Positions 27,901-35,899 of a DNA stretch of 44,885 bases are shown here, in pieces. Every line of letters starts with the position of its first letter. Within the stretch, counting starts at the first letter, position 1. Origin of the DNA: a virus. Location of the stretch: positions 1 to 44,885 of IMG/VR virus record IMGVR_UViG_3300020190_000107; one strand, given 5' to 3'. The notes under the pieces are model-generated. The model saw only the letters and a list, made by a program, of their open reading frames with translations, had not been told where the DNA came from and ran no database searches. The translations under genes and the position numbers were made by a program.

Positions 27901-28022
27901 CGGTAACCTATGTAGTAGGTCAAGAGACAGGAGCAAAAGATATTTTGATATCCGAAATCGAATACGTTCAGATTAAAACTCTGAAAATTACCTACGCTAA
28001 TACAGGGCAGGTATTGTCATGA
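24909..28022 (+). CDS. baseplate J-like wedge protein
   Basis: The protein is 1037 aa. Residues 5-95 form a bacterial Ig-like domain (LTLSGTSDIGVTSILING, then LRAGENAFVVQA). About 225-520 holds the baseplate J/gp6-like core: LKPGQVLRDVVIDPAS, then GEVTVYTKRRPDKN, IPIKASVAGTTGNVEAGKI, and FATAFGEDLESNASL. A later part (about 690-800) resembles the recurring beta-domain. The C-terminal region includes a second J-like segment (ADVVVKSAQPTYVDLEFTV). It forms the wedge ring that holds the baseplate together. The length is well above phage P2 J but usual for large myophages. Confidence 0.92.
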   Translation: MTVQAPQITFPTSEPTFSTNLSYLTLSGTSDIGVTSILINGVTAGTTFDVSGNWSWSGSLRAGENAFVVQAIRDSEFSTSDSVSVIYDAGLDTTQLVELPTGVRLRQGRNVCTVAVPLLTNTSFIGFNFYGSEYPGGGSTGYTLLNSAPLSNVVFFEDQRTVLSRSVTKEGTNETTKVVEKVERINFTEFEHNRLNQPLGNTPITEKNHYVVTTVIFDPFNKVLLESGYSEELSGTPIVVDTRLKEIDIRTEQDFRLSLIDQMLQANPDLDLKPGQVLRDVVIDPASSLFARMFTILRFINTSQSFPTLLAFDDADGDEVSDPVLISTAKNALRLALLVPEDSADLVQQLIDSAFDKLAGNVNKARLPAREAIGEVTVYTKRRPDKNATVQAGAILETLADTVNNVASVRFECLSGFLLRVADLDNYYNSSKNRYEFRIPIKASVAGTTGNVEAGKIVTPVSGFDSIFGVVNEFATAFGEDLESNASLANRAVLAFMSVDSGTESGYFSNTVSVKGVTRAKIVKADDSLMQRDLDPYREIHNFGKVDIYVQGKSNRQVTETFAFAYRKVKDEQFFIQNKNFYRLRTINPLVDEDHPIFKIIEVKNISRNLVYDLTNAYVTNDGNVIDLDETNLTNQLVGLGINDIIRVTYVYRRTDNVQLDNQPVERIISVSGSKSSDLTSANFELIRKDDPLLLGRSTSARDEIKFDYANGIPNAQMEVISGETVVLIGTQTQYLASVGVDTSTLVIKNESGVEYTLNTDYEIVLGTIKTQTGIKRTSDSSIPSGSSVYASYEAGELMTVTYEINDILTTVQDKIDNMRHLTADVVVKSAQPTYVDLEFTVSLTSGSDAVTVDRNIRTSLTNFLANAKLGQSIYQSDIISAVEKVTGVQFVVVPLTKMVKSSGVQVIRELMTNPQFQVYQTGTVTAYKSIEKLDSKTIEKGGPDNEFRGIFENDFLLSMQETDTTVAGAEGRGYINEDGELVVSTRKGSDPNSSKWTVTYVVGQETGAKDILISEIEYVQIKTLKITYANTGQVLS

Positions 28023-30985
28023 GTTTCGGAGTAAATAAAGGAATAAACGACACCTTAGAAACACGGTTAGCTGTACTTGAAAAAGCTAACTTGATGTTGA
28101 ATTCTCTTTTAGCCTCTCTCAGTTCAGTTTACGTTAGATCTAACTCATTCGCGCTATCAACAACTTATCTCAAAGCGATCGCATTCGAAGCTGCGCGAGT
28201 GATCGTAACGGCTGAAGGTGTTTACAATGATTTAATTTTCAAAACAACTAGACCTGAGTTTATCTTTCAAAATATTCAGTCATTTTTGTTTTTGAATTCG
28301 AATTACACCCATACAGAAGAAGATGATGTAGCTTTACGCTCATTCCTTTTGGCTTTGATACAGTGTTACTTTCAAGGCGCTACGAAACTTTCTATTCAGA
28401 AAGCCCTCGAACTAGCTATTGAAAATCAAGCCAACGTCGAATTGCAAGAAATGTTCATCGAAGGTCGAGGTAGCGATAAGATTGAAGACACTGTGCCCTT
28501 GATGCACAGGTTCCTTGTTTCCGTATTCGTTGCAAACTCTACGATGGACATCGTAAAACTTCAAAGCTCAATCTCATTCTTGGCTGGGTTAGTTAAACCC
28601 GCGCACACATCTATTTCGACACGTTTCGTTTTCCTCGATCCGGAAGATGCAATCGGTTTTGCTAATAATTGCGTACTCGTAATCGACCCTGAAACAGGAA
28701 AAACCATCGTAGGATCTGATGGGTTTGAATTGACTCAGAAACTCAGAGACAACGCGATTTGCGATGTCTTCAACTTATCATTTTTTGATTATGGTTACGC
28801 AGATCTAAGAAAAAATTGTCTAGCTACTCGACAAGAAACCGTGATTCAGGAAACACCCTACGTTTTTGAATCGAATAAAATTAAAACCCGCTATGGTCCC
28901 ATTTCAAACGGGTCAAATGGTATCCTTGATGATAAATCTCAAGTAAAAGTTTTCGTGAATGGTGTCGAAGTCCAGATCGCATCGATCGAGGCTTTGAAAG
29001 GTATCATAACTTTAGTCAACCATGTTCCAAAAAACGCTGAAGTCAAAATAGATTATTCTTATCTAACAAGGCACTTCGAGTATTTTACTATCAACAACCT
29101 AGACACCGTTTTAAATCAATTCGACCCTTATACAGAAACTATCCATACATCTCGGTATTCATCTGTATTGTGGTCGCTTGAAATAGATGTTCCACCAAGA
29201 CAAGAGCAAAGTTGTCTCTACAGATATTCAGCTTTCGATTCATCAAACTCTTCTTTGTTGAATGACCCTAACACGCTTCTATTCAACAAAATTTCCGTTC
29301 GGGATAAGCTGAACGACTACAGCATTTTCAAAAGCTACGGGTACGATGATGGTGACTACATCGTTGAGTTGAACTACGGTGTGCCTCTTTTCCCTCTGAA
29401 ATTGGAAAAAACTTTAGTTCCTCAAGATGATGTCATCTTGTTGTTCAAATTAAATGACCCTCTAAGTTTGATGAACACTCTCACGCACAATCTTGTCGGA
29501 GGTCGAACGAGCCACCAAGCAATCGGCTCTAACCTCAGAAGGGTTTACGCAGACTTGCAAATAGAATCATCTTGTAACGATGGTGCAACCGATGTGTTAA
29601 CACCTGTGTGTGAAGATGGATTGGATCTGTTTTTCGATTACTCATCAAGCACTGATGTTTATAAAGGAATCGAAAAATCCGTTGATGAAGTTTTGGTTCT
29701 CAATAACACAGGTTATATTCTTAACAGATTCGAACTGTTTTTTCCAGTCGAAATTGCGCAAAATATCAGCTTCTCAAAAATTGATTTCAGTCAAAAAGAT
29801 TTAGATACATACGCTCTTATAGATGAAGTTATTTCAGGGTTCCATCAGGATATTGGTTGGTCTGAACTTGATTACCGAAATAAAGACCCTAACCAAATGA
29901 TCCTTAACTCTTCTTTAAGTCAAATCGGAGCTACTGGAAGTTTGATACCTCCCAAACCAGGCATAGCTCTATTCCAAGATCTCGATTGGAATATTTCTTT
30001 GTTTGATTCCGATAATTTCTTGTTGCCTCGATTTGTGCTCAACGACCATAGATCTCGGTTGAATAGACCTGATAGTCAATTTTGCTATATCCGACGTAGA
30101 CCTGGTAATAACGACCAGTATATTTCAGACTTTTTGATCGAATTCGGAAGACAAGAAACTCTACCCGTTTCATTTGAAGAAATCGTAAATATTCCTGATG
30201 AACGCGAGTTGATTGAAATAAATGATTTCAATCAAGAATTTCCAATTACAGGCTATGAAGAAATCTTCAAACTCAACATCGATTTATACCCAAGTGAAGT
30301 TGTGCCTCAACCGACCGAGCAAAATCTATCTGGATTCAGTTTCAGATTCCAAGAAGGATTTCCAAAAGGTCAAGTCGTTCTTTATCCTTACTTCCTTGCT
30401 CACTTCGCACCTATTTTCGAAATTCTGCAAACCCAGCATTTCACATTTTCAGGTGCAGCATATAGAGAAGACTTTACACCTATCGGAGATGAGAACACTC
30501 AAACAAATCTCGAATATGAAACGGGTGATGGTGGTAAGATTTGGCAAGAACCGAAGATTAACACCTATCAAGAGTTTCTCAACAGTTTCGGTTTAGATTT
30601 GCGACCATCTGAAACTATTCAACCACCTCAGATGCAAATGTCAGCCGGATTCGATTTTAACCTACAGGATGGTTTCGCTCGTGGACACATCATTCTGTAC
30701 CCATACTTCATGGCAAATTTTGCACCTATATTTGATATTCTGCAAGAAGAAAGAATCGTTCTTTCCGGACCTGTTTACTCCGAAACATTTGCAGCTATTG
30801 AAGACTTGTATATGAATTGTTTCAATCCGAAATTTTCTGAAAAAGTCCCTACGATGAAAGAAGAACTTCGAGATGTGGATTTATTAGTGATGACTCCCTC
30901 ATCGAATAATATAATCCCTTCTGATAATCTGATTTCTAAATTTGATACTGTGCGACCATTCGATGGAATTTCAGGCGGTTTTTAA
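28019..30985 (+). CDS. large baseplate protein (gpI/wedge position)
   Basis: The protein is 988 aa. It overlaps baseplate J by 4 nt (ATGA), so it takes the place of the protein that follows J in other myophages. Residues 1-210 are helical. About 280-350 is one copy of the recurring beta-domain (RYGPISNGSNG, then VKVFVNGVEVQI, then VKIDYSYL). About 745-950 contains an internal duplication (GFPKGQVVLYPYFLAHFAPI and GFARGHIILYPYFMANFAPI). Direct homology to gpI or gp7 is not visible, so the call rests on position and size. Confidence 0.7.
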   Translation: MSFGVNKGINDTLETRLAVLEKANLMLNSLLASLSSVYVRSNSFALSTTYLKAIAFEAARVIVTAEGVYNDLIFKTTRPEFIFQNIQSFLFLNSNYTHTEEDDVALRSFLLALIQCYFQGATKLSIQKALELAIENQANVELQEMFIEGRGSDKIEDTVPLMHRFLVSVFVANSTMDIVKLQSSISFLAGLVKPAHTSISTRFVFLDPEDAIGFANNCVLVIDPETGKTIVGSDGFELTQKLRDNAICDVFNLSFFDYGYADLRKNCLATRQETVIQETPYVFESNKIKTRYGPISNGSNGILDDKSQVKVFVNGVEVQIASIEALKGIITLVNHVPKNAEVKIDYSYLTRHFEYFTINNLDTVLNQFDPYTETIHTSRYSSVLWSLEIDVPPRQEQSCLYRYSAFDSSNSSLLNDPNTLLFNKISVRDKLNDYSIFKSYGYDDGDYIVELNYGVPLFPLKLEKTLVPQDDVILLFKLNDPLSLMNTLTHNLVGGRTSHQAIGSNLRRVYADLQIESSCNDGATDVLTPVCEDGLDLFFDYSSSTDVYKGIEKSVDEVLVLNNTGYILNRFELFFPVEIAQNISFSKIDFSQKDLDTYALIDEVISGFHQDIGWSELDYRNKDPNQMILNSSLSQIGATGSLIPPKPGIALFQDLDWNISLFDSDNFLLPRFVLNDHRSRLNRPDSQFCYIRRRPGNNDQYISDFLIEFGRQETLPVSFEEIVNIPDERELIEINDFNQEFPITGYEEIFKLNIDLYPSEVVPQPTEQNLSGFSFRFQEGFPKGQVVLYPYFLAHFAPIFEILQTQHFTFSGAAYREDFTPIGDENTQTNLEYETGDGGKIWQEPKINTYQEFLNSFGLDLRPSETIQPPQMQMSAGFDFNLQDGFARGHIILYPYFMANFAPIFDILQEERIVLSGPVYSETFAAIEDLYMNCFNPKFSEKVPTMKEELRDVDLLVMTPSSNNIIPSDNLISKFDTVRPFDGISGGF

Positions 30986-31026
30986 TTAAGTAGTATTTGA
31001 AAACGTATTTTTAGGAGAATTTAGTC

Positions 31027-31605
31027 ATGAAGAAACCAAGTCAAGAATTTATCAACCAGCCGACTGAAAATTCAGCAGCGGGTTTCGGTTTAATTGAAAA
31101 CGAGCGCCCTCAATTCGGTCTTGAAGGTCATCTGTTCGCAGAGATGCATCATCGTGATGGTCGCATCGAGCACCGTGACCTTGGTAAGAATATCATCGTT
31201 AACTCAGCATCCATTTTACTCGCACGGTTGGTTAAAGATTCAACCGACCCTGCTTATGGTGCTTTTGGGTTGGCTGTAGGACTCGGTGGTGCATGGGATG
31301 TTTTGAACCCACCACCTGCGACTGCAAGCCAAACTCAGCTTGAAAACGAATTGACTCGAAAAACTTTCCAGTCGGTTAACTTCATCAACGCGGGCGTGGT
31401 TGTTTCTTATCCGACAAACGTCATCGACTTGACGACGTTCTTCAACGAATCGGAGGCTGTCGGTGCGTTGATGGAGATGGGCTTGGTGGGTGGGGATGCT
31501 TCTTTGGCTCCTAACACTGGAACTTTAATCAACTATCGTACTTTCGCGGTCATCAATAAGCCTAATACAGCGACCTTGACCATTACCTGGAGATTGACGT
31601 TCTAA
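31027..31605 (+). CDS. conserved phage structural protein
   Basis: The protein is 192 aa with AGGAGA before the ATG. The core pattern (HRDLGKNIIVNSAS, AVGLGGAWDVLNPPP, LMEMGLVGGD, TFAVINKPNTATLTITWRLTF) is one I associate with a conserved protein of large phages of unknown role. It is the last gene of the virion block, isolated by a 41-nt gap upstream and a strong terminator downstream, so it may also have its own promoter and be abundant. Confidence 0.75.
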   Translation: MKKPSQEFINQPTENSAAGFGLIENERPQFGLEGHLFAEMHHRDGRIEHRDLGKNIIVNSASILLARLVKDSTDPAYGAFGLAVGLGGAWDVLNPPPATASQTQLENELTRKTFQSVNFINAGVVVSYPTNVIDLTTFFNESEAVGALMEMGLVGGDASLAPNTGTLINYRTFAVINKPNTATLTITWRLTF

Positions 31606-31634
31606 GTCTCTGATATTACAACACTTTTTAATTT

Positions 31635-31672
31635 AGTGCGGATTCTAATGAATTCGCACTTTTTATTTTTTA
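31635..31672 (+). terminator. rho-independent terminator ending the virion block
   Basis: An 11-bp stem (AGTGCGGATTC with GAATTCGCACT, one G-T pair), a TAAT loop and a T-rich tail (TTTTATTTTTT) lie 30 nt after the stop of the 192-aa gene. Confidence 0.9.
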
Positions 31673-31776
31673 TTAACAAAAACAATTACTTAAATAGATA
31701 ACGCTAATTGTTGGAATAAAACTAGGTTGAAAATGTAATCAGAAGAATTTATTTAATATTCATGAGAGGTAACCCC

Positions 31777-33456
31777 ATGCTTGTGCTCACGAAGAAAACC
31801 CTCGGCTCTCATTTAGAGACAGTAGAGCGGTGTTTCATCGAAGCTGAGGGGAGTGTCCAAGGCACTATCGAGCGGCTAAAGGCGCAAGATTTATCGTTAT
31901 CAAAAACATCATTTTATAGAATTTTAACCTCTGCGGGGTTTTTTGAACGTCCCTCTGTAGCTCAAATAAAATCTCGTTTCGATGCACTCAAGTCGTTTCT
32001 TTTGTCTTTAGACACCGCGAGTAAAACTATCCCAGAAATTATTGCGGCGTTGGAAGGTGCAGGGTTCGAGAAAATGAACCAGCCTCATCTTCATGGATAT
32101 TTGAGAAGACTTGGGTTGAAGTATAAGAAGTGTGACCCTGCAAAGAAGGTTTATCTGAACCTAAATCGCGAGCGTAGGGCTCCCCGTGGTCGATCAGAGA
32201 TCAGCCAATTCGTCGCAGAAAAAGGTTGGTCGTTAGAGACTATCCATGATCCCTTAAATGTGGATTTGTCTGTTAAGGGTAAAATCTTGAACCTTTACTG
32301 CCCGCAAGGTCACTTCAAAAGAACGACCCTTTCTAGGTTTTTTGAAAAACAAAATTGTTTGGCGTGTTCAAAAGAAAGCAAACGGGCAGACTATGAACAA
32401 AAGATGCGAGAACACTTTGCCTCTTTGGGAATGAAGTACAACGAATCTGAGGGTCAAGAGGTTGTTGCTGTTTGCTCCAAAGGGCATGAGTTCAACGTCC
32501 TATTTTCTAATTTCAAGAAAAACAATTCTTGTCCTGAGTGTTACTTCGAAAGAAAAGGGTTTTCTCTCGCGGAAGTTGAGATAGTTGAATTTTTGAAGGC
32601 TCACTATCAGGGTCCAATAGATGTCAGAAACAGGCAGGTCATACCACCTCTGGAAGTGGATATTTTTTTACCTGAGCTGAAAATCGCTATCGAGTACCAC
32701 GGTTTATACTTCCACTCGTTTCACCCGAACAGGCATTTACAAGACGTTCGCTGTAAATTCAAAACCGAAGATGATGCGAAAACCTACCACAGAAAAAAAC
32801 TTGATGCTTGCAAAAACAAAAGCATACGCTTGATCTCTATTTTTGAAGATGAGTGGTTGTTTAAGAGAAACATTTGCGAGTCAAAAATAAAAAGTCTTCT
32901 TGGTAAATCTGAGAGGCTGTATGCGAGAGACCTAGAACTGCGGGAATTGAACACCGAAGAAACTAAAAAATTCATGGATGCTAATCACCTGCAAGGCTTC
33001 CGTGGCGGTTATACTATAGGTTTGGTGCAAGGTGATATAGTTTACTGTGCGATGACCTTATCAAAGCCTATTCGAAGCCATACAGCCGCAAATAAGACGA
33101 TTGAGGTAGGTCGGTTTGCGAGTGCGTGCGGTTACAATGTTGTAGGTGGATTCAGCAAGATACTGAAAAAAGCGAAGGTCTGGGCAAAAGAAAAAGGTTA
33201 CCTGATTTTGAAAACTCATTGTGACCTAAGATGGGGTGTAGGGGCAGTATATGAAAAGACAGGGTTTCGTAGGATCGGTGAAACCAAATATACGCCCCAT
33301 TATGTGAAATCGCTGAAACGGTTTCGCAACCAGTCTCTCAAGAAGACAGCGGAAGAACGCAAATCAGGTAAAACAGAAAAACAACTTAGATTTGAACAAG
33401 GTTATAGCATAATCTACGATTGCGGTCATTCGACTTGGGAAATTTATCTAAAATAG
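31777..33456 (+). CDS. VSR/Hef-like homing endonuclease
   Basis: The protein is 559 aa from ATG 31777, with GAGAGGT 6 nt upstream. ATG 31762 would overlap that site. The N-terminal 130 residues look like two HTH-type DNA-binding domains. About 170-255 has two zinc-finger-like units (CPQGH with CLAC; CSKGH with CPEC). About 275-375 is the VSR-like PD-(D/E)XK nuclease: EVDIFLPELKIAIEYHG, then HRKKLDAC and IFEDEW. The C-terminal part (NHLQGFRGGYTIGL, then GRFASACGYNVVGGFSKIL) looks like the acyltransferase-like domain found at the end of such phage enzymes. Free-standing homing endonucleases of this type are selfish genes. It sits just after a terminator, is monocistronic, and uses the rare stop TAG. 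Confidence 0.85.
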   Translation: MLVLTKKTLGSHLETVERCFIEAEGSVQGTIERLKAQDLSLSKTSFYRILTSAGFFERPSVAQIKSRFDALKSFLLSLDTASKTIPEIIAALEGAGFEKMNQPHLHGYLRRLGLKYKKCDPAKKVYLNLNRERRAPRGRSEISQFVAEKGWSLETIHDPLNVDLSVKGKILNLYCPQGHFKRTTLSRFFEKQNCLACSKESKRADYEQKMREHFASLGMKYNESEGQEVVAVCSKGHEFNVLFSNFKKNNSCPECYFERKGFSLAEVEIVEFLKAHYQGPIDVRNRQVIPPLEVDIFLPELKIAIEYHGLYFHSFHPNRHLQDVRCKFKTEDDAKTYHRKKLDACKNKSIRLISIFEDEWLFKRNICESKIKSLLGKSERLYARDLELRELNTEETKKFMDANHLQGFRGGYTIGLVQGDIVYCAMTLSKPIRSHTAANKTIEVGRFASACGYNVVGGFSKILKKAKVWAKEKGYLILKTHCDLRWGVGAVYEKTGFRRIGETKYTPHYVKSLKRFRNQSLKKTAEERKSGKTEKQLRFEQGYSIIYDCGHSTWEIYLK

Positions 33457-33510
33457 AAAGTCGGTGTGTTGCCGATAAATGTCTAATTTTCATTAGCTCA
33501 AGGAGGAGTT

Positions 33511-33882
33511 ATGGAACAGCTTATTGCATTTATTTCGGAAATTTTATCAACTGTCGGTGGATGGAAGGGTATGCCTGTTCAATTCATCCTGTCAGGAGTT
33601 TTGGCTCTAGTTGTTTCTAGTTTGAAAGTCGATTTCATTCGATCTTTGCTTTGGGACAAACTTGGAGAGGCTAAGGTGCTGTTGGCACCTGTACTTGCTC
33701 TTCTCGGTGCGCTCGTAGCAGTGCAACCTTTCACATGGGCAACTGTTTGGGTCGCTTTGTCGACTGGTGCGGGTGCGATTGCTTTGTATGAAATCGTGAA
33801 CGCTGTCAAAAAGTTACCTTTTATTTCACCAGCGGTTTCAAAAGTTTTGGATATTGTAAGTCTGTTTTTCAAGAAAAAGTAA
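33511..33882 (+). CDS. holin-like membrane protein
   Basis: The protein is 123 aa with a strong GGAGGAG site. Three hydrophobic segments are visible at about residues 22-40, 54-73 and 75-96, followed by an amphipathic end and KKK. Size and topology resemble phage holins, but no endolysin is adjacent, so a different membrane role is possible. The next gene begins 17 nt later on the same strand. Confidence 0.6.
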   Translation: MEQLIAFISEILSTVGGWKGMPVQFILSGVLALVVSSLKVDFIRSLLWDKLGEAKVLLAPVLALLGALVAVQPFTWATVWVALSTGAGAIALYEIVNAVKKLPFISPAVSKVLDIVSLFFKKK

Positions 33883-33899
33883 GTTTAGGTGGGTAATCT

Positions 33900-34967
33900 A
33901 TGAAAAGTAATCTCGCTACGGCAAAATCTGTTTATGGGAATCTTAAAAGTTGGTTTTACAGGATTGCAGCTTTACCTGCAAAAGATTACCCACCCGCAAG
34001 TATCGCAAAATGTATCAGAATTTGTAAAGAAGTAGGTCGTGATGACCTCGCTGAAAAAATCATGGATGGTTGGAACAACTGCTTTGTTAAGTACAACTCC
34101 AAGATTTTGATGGCTCGTACAGAGAACAACGCTTGGGCTGCTGCTCAGATGATCGGCGCTCGTTCGGTCCAGAAAAATGTTTTCGGTGGTAAAGAATTTA
34201 TGGCTTGGTTGGATTCTCAAAAAGAGCAAGCTGTAATCCCACCCGCTGTTGCAGCGGAAGCTAAGAAGATTGATGTGACCGAGGCTCCAAAGGGAGTACC
34301 TGCAATCGCTCTACCGAAGCCTCAGGAGACTGTGGAAGATTGGTCGGCTCAAGCAGAGAAAACCAAAGAATACCTCAGCAAAGTCAAGGAAGCTCTCGCT
34401 GATAATCAGAAATTCATCCAAATGCTTGAGGGTGAAATCTCGGAGACTCGCCGCAAAATCGAAGACTACGGTCCAGGTGGTTCCAAGGCAGTTACCAAAG
34501 ATGGAAAGCCTCACAAGTTTTCTTTGCGTATCAAGAAGTGGGAAACTGACCTTTCGGTATACGAGACAAAACTCTCTGAAATCAAAGCAAGCCTTGGGAC
34601 AGTGCAGAATAAATTTCAGGCTGCTGAGGCTAACTACAAAACAAGTCCTGCTTGTACAGTAGCCTATGAAAAAGAGGCTCAAGATTCTCTTGAGGGGGTT
34701 CTTGAAATTCTTTTGAACATGAAGGATTTGAAAAAGCAGAAAGAGATGCTCGGCAAATTCAATGACATGGTGAAAAAGATGCAGAACGAAGACAAGGTTG
34801 CGAGCATGAGCCGCGATGCAGGGTTCTGGGACACAATCACCGATGCATTTGATTCAGTCGTTTCATTCTTCACATCCGCATGGAAGACTCTTAACGCTTG
34901 GGTGAAGTCTTTGTTTGTGAGTGTAGATAAATTTGATCACATCGCAACGGATGTAGGTCGTTACTGA
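33900..34967 (+). CDS. hypothetical helical protein
   Basis: The protein is 355 aa with AGGTGGG before the ATG. The N-terminal 100 residues form a compact helical domain (PASIAKCIRICKEVGRDDLA). About 105-130 is an Ala/Pro-rich linker. About 135-290 is long coiled coil. The C-terminus has aromatic amphipathic helices (WDTITDAFDSVVSFFTSAWK) that could touch membranes. It is paired with the holin-like gene and ends at a terminator. No family is recognised. An envelope-directed or structural role is possible. Confidence 0.75.
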   Translation: MKSNLATAKSVYGNLKSWFYRIAALPAKDYPPASIAKCIRICKEVGRDDLAEKIMDGWNNCFVKYNSKILMARTENNAWAAAQMIGARSVQKNVFGGKEFMAWLDSQKEQAVIPPAVAAEAKKIDVTEAPKGVPAIALPKPQETVEDWSAQAEKTKEYLSKVKEALADNQKFIQMLEGEISETRRKIEDYGPGGSKAVTKDGKPHKFSLRIKKWETDLSVYETKLSEIKASLGTVQNKFQAAEANYKTSPACTVAYEKEAQDSLEGVLEILLNMKDLKKQKEMLGKFNDMVKKMQNEDKVASMSRDAGFWDTITDAFDSVVSFFTSAWKTLNAWVKSLFVSVDKFDHIATDVGRY

Positions 34968-34970
34968 TTC

Positions 34971-34999
34971 AAAAGCCTCACTTCGGTGAGGCTTTTTTT
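34971..34999. terminator. bidirectional UUCG-loop terminator
   Basis: AAAAGCCTCAC and GTGAGGCTTTT pair around a TTCG tetraloop, with seven T after the stem on the plus strand. It ends the 33.5-35.0 kb unit. On the minus strand the same hairpin lies inside the last codons of the 57-aa gene. Confidence 0.9.
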
Positions 35000-35151
35000 A
35001 TATCTTCTAATATCGATATCTTGGCGACTATCTCTCGGATATCCATCGCAGCATCAGCGATCCCGTGCCAGTCCTCTTGCTCAACCTTGAGCAAAAGATA
35101 TTCAACCATCGACTTTTTTTGTCTTAACAAAATTTCTAACATATCTGTCAT
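34978..35151 (-). CDS. small conserved-type phage protein (57 aa)
   Basis: The frame runs from ATG 35151 to TGA 34978, with AAAGGA about 6 nt upstream of the start. The protein begins MTDMLEILLRQKKSMVEYLL and contains EDWHGIADAAMDIREI, a motif I recognise from small uncharacterised phage proteins. It fills the gap between the terminator and the divergent gene at 35204. It is probably helical and cytoplasmic. The function is unknown. Confidence 0.7.
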   Translation of the reverse strand: MTDMLEILLRQKKSMVEYLLLKVEQEDWHGIADAAMDIREIVAKISILEDIKKASPK

Positions 35152-35171
35152 AATAAATCCTTTAATTTATT

Positions 35172-35177
35172 TATAAT
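35172..35177 (+). promoter_or_regulatory. possible -10 box for the 209-aa gene
   Basis: TATAAT lies 27 nt before ATG 35204 and before a GGAG site, in the divergent gap. The -35 is not recognisable, so the call is tentative. Confidence 0.35.
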
Positions 35178-35203
35178 ATATAAGATAGATGGAGTTATAA
35201 ACT

Positions 35204-35833
35204 ATGAAACAGTTAAAATTCAAAGATTTGCCCGTAAAACTTCAAAATCATTTGAAATCAAGAAAGTACAAGAGTCGACAAATTTCAGTGTCTTTTGGAA
35301 ATTCTGTAAATTTATCCCCAAACTTACACGCACCTGAATACGATAATTTCGATTACTCTTATGTTGATTCATTTAATTTGAACACAGGTAAGAGTGATTT
35401 AGATATCAATTCGCACCTTAAACAAGACTTAGAGAAAAAAAATATCGCTGAAGATCAAGTCGTGATCACAGGTGACCGTTTACATGGTTATGCTGCTTTG
35501 ATGATGACTGAAAGCACATTCGATAAGAATTTTGGAGACCTTGCAACAGTTTCAAAAATGTTGACAGGTAGTGCAGATAAATTAAGGCAACTAGCTGAGA
35601 GCATGAACAAGCAAGCTCATAAGGGACCTCAATTTAACAGAAAAAGACCAGGTAGTCTTTATGATCGAGGTGCCGCTGATTCTTATTACCACCGTGCACG
35701 CAAACCTCATTGGTACCCGAACGGTACAGGTAGTTTACCGATGGTGGTAGATTTGACCCACGATGAAATCAAAGAATACAATGAGGGTTATGATGATAAC
35801 GAAAGCAGTGGTATTAAGAAAGAGTGGGATTGA
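35204..35833 (+). CDS. conserved large-phage protein
   Basis: The protein is 209 aa with GATGGAG upstream. The N-terminal half is low in recognisable features. Residues 145-209 (SLYDRGAADSYYHRARKPHW, then LTHDEIKEYNEGYDDNE) form a compact conserved-looking module seen in many large-phage hypothetical proteins, rich in Tyr, His and acidic residues. The function is unknown. Confidence 0.75.
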   Translation: MKQLKFKDLPVKLQNHLKSRKYKSRQISVSFGNSVNLSPNLHAPEYDNFDYSYVDSFNLNTGKSDLDINSHLKQDLEKKNIAEDQVVITGDRLHGYAALMMTESTFDKNFGDLATVSKMLTGSADKLRQLAESMNKQAHKGPQFNRKRPGSLYDRGAADSYYHRARKPHWYPNGTGSLPMVVDLTHDEIKEYNEGYDDNESSGIKKEWD

Positions 35834-35869
35834 ATAGTCTAGTAGTTGACATAGCTTCTTAGTTTACTA

Positions 35870-35899
35870 TTTCACACAACCTATAATCGTTGTGTGAAA
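35870..35899 (+). promoter_or_regulatory. 30-bp palindrome over a TATAAT box and the GTG start
   Basis: TTTCACACAAC (35870-35880) and GTTGTGTGAAA (35889-35899) are perfect 11-bp inverted arms around CTATAATC. The central TATAAT (35882-35887) is placed as a -10 box, and the GTG start codon (35894) lies in the second arm. This is the arrangement of an operator that a dimeric repressor could use to block promoter and start together. Confidence 0.7.

Noticed and set aside
35846-35851. TTGACA as the -35 of the nuclease-like gene
   Set aside because: It lies 30 nt from the TATAAT box, far too distant for one sigma70 promoter, and no good -10 stands 16-18 nt after it.
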